From positions 2,418,001-2,482,000 of the forward strand of contig NZ_BAAGBE010000001.1 of assembly GCF_047149785.1 (NCBI RefSeq): DNA of 64,000 bases, read 5' to 3'. Under the pieces are notes generated by a model. It saw only the letters and a program-made list of their open reading frames with translations, had not been told where the DNA came from and ran no database searches. A program made the translations under genes and the position numbers. This document shows, piece after piece, positions 57,856 through 64,000 of the stretch; within the stretch, counting starts at the first letter, position 1; each line of letters begins with the position of its first letter. The stretch comes from Nitrobacter sp047149785. Its GTDB lineage: Bacteria; Pseudomonadota; Alphaproteobacteria; Rhizobiales; Xanthobacteraceae.

Positions 57856-57931
57856 TGGTGGAGCCAGACGGGATCGAACCGACGACCTCATGCTTGCAAA
57901 GCACGCGCTCTCCCAGCTGAGCTATGGCCCC
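57856..57931 (-). tRNA. tRNA-Ala (anticodon UGC)
   Basis: 76-nt cloverleaf: acceptor GGGGCCA with TGGCTCC, anticodon loop TTTGCAA giving UGC, T-loop TTCGATC, encoded CCA. Standard place in the rRNA spacer. Confidence 0.97.
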
Positions 57932-57963
57932 GTACCAGAAGACGAATGCAGCACTCGACAAGA

Positions 57964-58040
57964 TGGTGGGCCTGGGAAGACTTGAACTTCCGACCTCACG
58001 CTTATCAAGCGCGCGCTCTAACCAACTGAGCTACAAGCCC
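57964..58040 (-). tRNA. tRNA-Ile (anticodon GAU)
   Basis: 77-nt cloverleaf: acceptor GGGCTTG with CAGGCCC, anticodon loop TTGATAA giving GAU, encoded CCA. It follows 16S by about 230 bases in the transcription direction. Confidence 0.97.
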
Positions 58041-58264
58041 CTACGACGAGAGACTTGCCGGCGAGCGATCCCGATGACGTCATCGCGAGATGAAGCCATC
58101 ATGATACGTCGATCGCCACGGCCGCCCCTGGCGCGTGTTCGTCCGCGAAGAAAGAGAAACGAAGACGGCGAAATCCCGCCAATGCAGCTCGACGATCTGG
58201 CGATCGCCGGCCACTGATGTTTCCAAGAGACCCGATAGAAGAGCGTGAGCGCTTCTGAAGGGCC

Positions 58265-59761
<1,497 letters not shown>

Positions 59762-60177
59762 GACTTGAAACTTTGAACCGGCTGATCACAACGTTTGACG
59801 AGGTCCCACCATAATCATTGAACGCGATTCACATCGCGGACAACGCGATCTCATTGCTGAGACCATGGTGTAACCTTTGAAACGTGTACCGCCGAAGTCT
59901 TTCGTCCGGTCCCGATCCGCAAAAGGCCGAAGCCCTCCGCTCGTCAGAACCCGCAAGGACTCCGCCGTCCACGTTTCTCTTTCTTCATCTTCACTTGTCA
60001 AACAGCCCGGGTCCGGAGACCCAACTTCCATCCCTGGAAGCCTCGTGAAACACTCACCGGACGACAAACAACAACCGACGGGTGTCGGCTGTTGATTCAC
60101 TCAACCTAGTGAGGAGCTTCACAGGCGTAGCAATATGCCTCGGCAAAACCCGAAGCAGCGCCGCGCTCAGTGGGCGG
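59762..60177 (-). other. rRNA operon leader
   Basis: About 410 bases between the promoter start region and 16S. Frames here (for example about 100 codons at 59786-60100) are not protein-like. A boxA-like element was not convincingly found. Confidence 0.6.
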
Positions 60178-60207
60178 GTTATAGTCTCACCCCCGGACGC
60201 TTGTCAA
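60178..60207 (-). promoter_or_regulatory. rRNA operon promoter
   Basis: On the minus strand TTGACA (60202-60207) is separated by 18 bases from TATAAC (60178-60183). The -35 is perfect; a second TTGACG lies 8 bases further upstream (60215-60220). The start should be near 60171. Confidence 0.85.
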
Positions 60208-60611
60208 CGCCCATCGTCAACAAATTGTTGCACGTGGACAAACAATTCCGCAGCGCGAAGAACCAGGATCCGCCGGCGACCCACGCCGTACTTGAGCCAC
60301 ATTCCTGCGACGTTCTCACAAAGAGTTAAGTCTTGAATCGCCGATTGCTAGGGGGCATCGGCCGGCAGCTTCAGGACACGGTGGTTTCAAGAGAGGGCGA
60401 TCGTTCAAGCGCATCGCCTCATCCAGGTGACCGCAACGCATCAAGGGGTTCAGGCGCCATTGATATTCGGGACTGCGCGCAACACGGCGTGAGTCTCGGA
60501 CGAGCATGAAGCATCCGCGGCTTCCCGCGCCGTTCCTTTCGTAGGGGCGCCGGTTCGCGAGGTGCAGGGAATTTCGCCGGACGCGGGCGGACATCGGGGG
60601 GAGACGGCGGA

Positions 60612-62663
60612 TTGAATACGGCGCGCGGTGGCCATTACGGACGCGAGACCGGGATCATCGATCTCGGCCACGAGCCGCCGCTTTCCGCCGACGGATCCGA
60701 AGCCGCCGTGATCGACCGTCGCCGTATCTCGGTGCAGTGGTTCAGCGGCACCATCCTGACAGGTCTGTGCGGCGCGGCCCTTATCGGCGGCGCCGTTTTC
60801 GCCTCGCTCGACGGCGAAACCACGTTTGCCCGCATGCCGGAGCGGGTGGAAGGCACGCTGCGCGGCTCGTTCGGGGCCGGCGACCACCAGACCAGTCTTC
60901 ACAAAAGCGACCGCCTGCCGCCGCCGAGCGAGGCCGCTGCCGCAAGGCAGGTCATCCGCGTCTCAACCGTAACCCGCGCCGGCAATCGCGACGTGATGCG
61001 CGTGCGGCCCTTCGTTCGCGTATCCGGCAACCTGTCGATGGCGACCAGCGACCTCAGCGCAAAGATTCCGCCATTCAACGCCCAGCGGCTGCTCTCCGAC
61101 GTCGGAAGTCCCGGCCCGGCCGTCTCCGAAGATGCCAGCGCGGCAGCGGCCGCCGAACCCGACGCGGAAGTCTCCTTCGTGACCCGCGATCTCGCCCCGA
61201 TCCTGCCGAAGGCGAAGATCGCAGCAACGATTCCGCTGGATGAAGTCCTGATGCGGGTGCGCGATGCCTCGAACTGGCGCGGCAACGGCGGCGTGCGCTA
61301 CACCATGGCCAACGCGACGGCCGATGTCGGCGGCGCAACGTCGAGCATCAAGATGGCCTACGCCGCGGAGGGCGGCGTCGATCCCTATGCCGGATTCGAG
61401 GCCCGCATCGTCCCCGAAAACGTGACGTTGCTTCCGAAGACCAGGGAGCAGTCGACCGGCGGCAATCCGGTCGCCGAGCGCGTGCATCTGGTCAAGCGAG
61501 GCGACACCGTCATTTCCGTGCTGCGCGACCAGGGCGCGACACCGGAAGAAGCACGGGCAATCGCGGCAACGCTCGGGCCGCACGGGCGCGACGGCGGACT
61601 TAAGGAAGGCGAGAAGCTGCGCATCCTGATGGCGCCCGCAGCCCCGGGCCAGCGACTTCAACCCTATCGCGTGATCGTGGCAAACGATTCGACGATCGAG
61701 GCCGTCGCCGCCCTGTCGGACCTCGGCAAGTACGTCGCGGTCGACGTTGCGAGCATGAATTCGGTCGCGGAGACTGCCGATCCCAGCGACAACGAAAACG
61801 ACGACGGCAGCGGGGTCCGGCTTTATCAAAGCATCTACGAGACCGCGCTGCGCGACAAGGTGCCACCCACGGTCATCGAAGACATGGTCCGCATCTACTC
61901 CTACGACGTCGATTTCCAGCGCAAGGTCCAGCCGGGCGATTCGTTCGACGTCTTCTATGCCGGTGACGACGAGGGAACGCCGGCGACCGAGAAGAACGAA
62001 GTGCTTTATGCCTCGCTCACCGTGGGCGGCGAGACCAAGAAGTACTATCGCTTCCAGACCCCCGACGACGCGACCGTCGACTACTACGACGGGACCGGCA
62101 AAAGCGCTAAGAAATTCCTGGTCCGCAAGCCGGTCGCCAGCGCCGTTATGAGATCCGGCTTCGGCATTCGGCGCCATCCGATCCTCGGCTACGTGAAAAT
62201 GCATACCGGCGTCGATTGGGCCACGCCGTATGGCACGCCGATCTTCGCAGCCGGCAATGGCGTCGTCGAAAAGGCCGAATGGGAGGGCGGCTACGGCAAG
62301 TACGTCCGCATCAAGCATAATAACGGCTATGAGACCGCCTACGGCCACATGTCAGCCTTCGCCAAAGGCATTGTGCCCGGCAAGCGGGTGCGGCAGGGAC
62401 AGGTGATCGGTTTCGTCGGCTCGACCGGCCGCTCCACCGGAGCGCACGTGCACTACGAAATTCTGGTCAACGGCCGCTTCGTCGATCCCATGCGCGTCAG
62501 GCTTCCGCGCGGCCGGTCGCTGGAGGGTCCGATCCTTGCCAGCTTCGAGAAAGAGCGCGACCGGATCGACGCGATGATGAACAGCCGCAATGCCGGCGCC
62601 CGGGTCTCCGACGCGACGGGCACCCCTGTCCTGTCCCAGGCCCGGCAGGTCTCCAACCGCTGA
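60612..62663 (+). CDS. M23 family metallopeptidase with LysM-like region
   Basis: The 683-residue protein (TTG start after GGGGGAGA; other starts possible) has one N-terminal membrane helix (about 44-66), a long periplasmic region including a LysM-like segment (ERVHLVKRGDTVISVLRDQGATPEEARAI) and a C-terminal LytM/M23 domain (about 520-625). Zn ligands are visible: HPILGYVKMHTGVDW (H...D) and GAHVHYEI (HxH). The protein would cut peptidoglycan cross-links or activate other hydrolases. The gene is divergent from the rRNA operon; the 60208-60611 gap should hold its promoter and shows no gene. Confidence 0.87.
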   Translation: MNTARGGHYGRETGIIDLGHEPPLSADGSEAAVIDRRRISVQWFSGTILTGLCGAALIGGAVFASLDGETTFARMPERVEGTLRGSFGAGDHQTSLHKSDRLPPPSEAAAARQVIRVSTVTRAGNRDVMRVRPFVRVSGNLSMATSDLSAKIPPFNAQRLLSDVGSPGPAVSEDASAAAAAEPDAEVSFVTRDLAPILPKAKIAATIPLDEVLMRVRDASNWRGNGGVRYTMANATADVGGATSSIKMAYAAEGGVDPYAGFEARIVPENVTLLPKTREQSTGGNPVAERVHLVKRGDTVISVLRDQGATPEEARAIAATLGPHGRDGGLKEGEKLRILMAPAAPGQRLQPYRVIVANDSTIEAVAALSDLGKYVAVDVASMNSVAETADPSDNENDDGSGVRLYQSIYETALRDKVPPTVIEDMVRIYSYDVDFQRKVQPGDSFDVFYAGDDEGTPATEKNEVLYASLTVGGETKKYYRFQTPDDATVDYYDGTGKSAKKFLVRKPVASAVMRSGFGIRRHPILGYVKMHTGVDWATPYGTPIFAAGNGVVEKAEWEGGYGKYVRIKHNNGYETAYGHMSAFAKGIVPGKRVRQGQVIGFVGSTGRSTGAHVHYEILVNGRFVDPMRVRLPRGRSLEGPILASFEKERDRIDAMMNSRNAGARVSDATGTPVLSQARQVSNR

Positions 62664-62672
62664 GGCGGGTGA

Positions 62673-63080
62673 TCAAGCCGGGAGAAAAACGATCCGCATT
62701 GGGGGCTCAGGGTGAGGGTTACTCACATGCGCGCAGCGTCGTGACGTGAACTCCCGCGGGATGGCCCAGGATTTCAGACAAGGTACGACACGTTCCGTCC
62801 GCGCACAGCCGGCCACACCGGAATTGCCGAGCAGGAGTTGCGGCATCGGAGCGCGCTGCGGTCGCCATTCAAACCAGCCATCACGGAGTCGCGCCTCCGG
62901 CGGCGGCTCCATGCCGGCGCCCGAGCCCTTCACGCGCGCTTCCACCAGCTCGAGACCGCGCGGCGTGACGCGCCAGTCTTCCTGCCAGCCGGTCTTCTCG
63001 ATCGAATGGGTCCACGCCGGCGTGAACGCTGCAAGCGCCAGCGTCTTGGTGACGCCCGCCGAAATGAGGCAAAGGCTCAT
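62673..63080 (-). CDS. DUF1850 domain protein
   Basis: From ATG 63080 this is a 135-residue protein (MSLCLISAGVTKTLALAAFTPAWTHSIEKTGWQEDW...). The stretch HSIEKTGWQEDWRV and ARVKGSGAGMEPPPEAR is that of DUF1850, a family usually encoded directly after TRAP-transporter (TAXI-type) permease genes. The ATG overlaps the TGA of a 48-codon upstream frame (ATGA). Function unknown. No TAXI substrate-binding gene is in view. Confidence 0.75.
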   Translation of the reverse strand: MSLCLISAGVTKTLALAAFTPAWTHSIEKTGWQEDWRVTPRGLELVEARVKGSGAGMEPPPEARLRDGWFEWRPQRAPMPQLLLGNSGVAGCARTERVVPCLKSWAIPREFTSRRCAHVSNPHPEPPMRIVFLPA

Positions 63081-63223
63081 GTCGCAGCCGTCGAGTGGCG
63101 GGATCCGCGCCGCCACTGCCAGGTCACGACCGCGAACGCCAGCCCGTAGCCAACCCAATCGCTATATTTGAATTCGCCGAGCAGGCAGAGCGCGGCGACA
63201 AACGCGGTACGACGAAAACCGCT
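63077..63223 (-). pseudogene. Tail of a lost membrane-protein gene, probably TRAP permease
   Basis: The frame is open from just after TAA 63224-63226 to TGA 63077-63079, 48 codons: it includes AALCLLGEFKYSDWVGYGLAFAVVTWQWRR, hydrophobic as a C-terminal membrane helix. It overlaps the DUF1850 start by four bases, a coupling seen between real genes. No start or upstream part exists in the following bases toward 63459, so I read it as the 3' remnant of a deleted gene. TRAP permease is inferred from the DUF1850 neighbour, not from a signature. The remaining gap to 63459 has no gene. Confidence 0.35.
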
Positions 63224-63459
63224 TTAGACATTGGTATGAGTGAAGGCGCCGGCGAACGCGCATGCGGATCGCGCGCGCATATCCGGACATCCGCCTCCAT
63301 GAACTTCGGCCTGTTCTTGCGTGCCAGCGTCACACGTGCGGCGCGGTTCAATATCGTTCCGACGTCCAGACGGGTTTCCTTGCGGCCGAATCCGGCGGAT
63401 AACGGACGGCTTGTTCAACCCGTCGTCCTTTTGCACCGACCAAGCGCAAGATCCGAGCC

Positions 63460-64000
63460 ATGACCGACCACCGCAAGCTGCTGCGCGCGATCTTCGATGC
63501 GGCGGTGGCCGCCGCTCATCCCGATAACATTCTCGATGCGCACCTGCCGCGCGCCCCGAAAGGTCGCGTGATCTGCCTTGCCGCGGGAAAAGGCGCGGCC
63601 GCCATGGCCGCGGTCGTGGAACGGCATTACCTCGATGCCGCGAGGCTCGGCCCCGAACGTCTGGTCGGCGTGGCCACGACACGTCACGGCCACGGCGTGC
63701 CGACACGCCGCATCGGGGTAATCGAGGCCGGCCATCCCGTGCCCGACGAGGCGAGCCTGCGCGGTGCCGATCTCAGCTTGAGGCTCGCGAGCAGTGCGAC
63801 CGCCGACGATCTGCTGCTGGTCCTGCTGTCGGGCGGCGGATCGGCCAACTGGATCGCGCCCGTGGACGGCGTATCGCTCGCGCAGAAGCAGCAGGCCAAC
63901 CGCGCTTTGCTTCGATCCGGCGCGCCGATCGGCGACGTCAACACGGTGCGGCGGCATCTGTCGCGCATCAAGGGCGGGCGGCTGGCGCGGGCGGGACGAT
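63460..64000 (+). CDS. Glycerate 2-kinase (GckA/TtuD, MOFRL family), C-terminus cut by window edge
   Basis: From ATG 63460 the frame stays open to the window edge (180 codons). The start MTDHRKLLRAIFDAAVAAAHPDNIL, AAGKGAAAMAAVVERHY, GHPVPDEASLRGADLSL and LLSGGGSANWIAPVDGVSL match the N-terminal (DUF4147) domain of glycerate-2-kinase/hydroxypyruvate reductase TtuD. It phosphorylates glycerate in the serine/glyoxylate or tartrate routes. The MOFRL domain is beyond the edge. The name ttuD or gckA is not decided. Confidence 0.9.
   Translation, partial: MTDHRKLLRAIFDAAVAAAHPDNILDAHLPRAPKGRVICLAAGKGAAAMAAVVERHYLDAARLGPERLVGVATTRHGHGVPTRRIGVIEAGHPVPDEASLRGADLSLRLASSATADDLLLVLLSGGGSANWIAPVDGVSLAQKQQANRALLRSGAPIGDVNTVRRHLSRIKGGRLARAGR

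Noticed and set aside
59786..60100. Frames of about 70-105 codons in the rRNA leader
   Set aside because: No ribosome site, no family resemblance; the rRNA promoter at 60178-60207 makes this transcribed leader.
60963..62348. 461-codon minus-strand frame over the M23 peptidase
   Set aside because: Antisense shadow; the plus strand has the metallopeptidase signatures.

Overview
The window is a stretch of chromosome from a GC-rich alphaproteobacterium of the order Hyphomicrobiales, most likely family Nitrobacteraceae/Bradyrhizobiaceae (Bradyrhizobium, Nitrobacter, Rhodopseudomonas or Afipia type). This rests on the rRNA operon order 16S-tRNA-Ile-tRNA-Ala-23S-5S, a fliF-fliG-fliH-fliN-flbD cluster with sciP beside it, a SAM-II riboswitch on metXW, single-domain RibB with a degenerate RibA-like tail, and several copies of GC-rich intergenic repeats typical of this group. 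Genus and species are not decided by what I can see. No phage, transposase, CRISPR array or defence island is present; almost all genes are core-genome genes.

Layout. 1-11.6 kb: cut corA, an L,D-transpeptidase lipoprotein, an extensin-like secreted protein, a fatty-acid-CoA ligase, a DUF1499 membrane protein, an MBL hydrolase, glutaryl-CoA dehydrogenase, ribB, a KefB-type antiporter and a small hypothetical. 11.7-14.2 kb: tRNA-Met with its own promoter, a small exported protein, a PmtA-like methyltransferase and mnmA. 14.5-22.5 kb: flagellar block fliK-flgD-sciP-fliF-fliG-fliH-fliN-flbD, with a good sigma-54 promoter before fliK and CtrA-like boxes before sciP and fliF. 22.7-32.6 kb: a RecD-like helicase, a BA14K protein, metB, a broken cysI behind an intact cysJ, and clpB. 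32.8-36.7 kb: a MOSC protein, a His-rich NlpC/P60-like protein, and metW-metX under a SAM-II riboswitch with terminator. 36.9-39.9 kb: chorismate mutase-aminotransferase-TyrC, an aromatic amino acid cluster. 40.1-46.9 kb: DUF2125, a ChaC-like gamma-glutamylcyclotransferase, plsC, a YdcF-like protein, ftsX-ftsE, a zinc-ribbon DUF3426 protein and a CpdR-like response regulator. 46.9-54.1 kb: TIGR02302, DUF3775, a GST, ogt, a Rieske/AIF-type reductase and a small exported protein. 54.2-60.2 kb: a complete rRNA operon on the minus strand with recognisable promoter and terminator. 60.6-64 kb: an M23 peptidase, a DUF1850 gene behind what looks like the tail of a lost membrane-protein gene, and a cut glycerate 2-kinase.

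Themes. Sulfur and methionine: cysJ, cysI (disrupted), metB, metX, metW and the SAM-II switch. Cell cycle and motility: sciP, the CtrA-like boxes, flbD with a sigma-54 promoter, the CpdR-like regulator and ftsEX. Envelope: L,D-transpeptidase, M23 peptidase, extensin-like protein, NlpC/P60-like protein, plsC and PmtA.

The observations most worth following are: the frameshift and small deletion in cysI that removes a segment of the sulfite-binding site; a short palindromic repeat whose two ends supply the stop codons of two converging genes; mosaic repeats, including one inside the 23S-5S spacer; and the regulatory sites around sciP/fliF/fliK. I did not find a clearly new multi-gene system.
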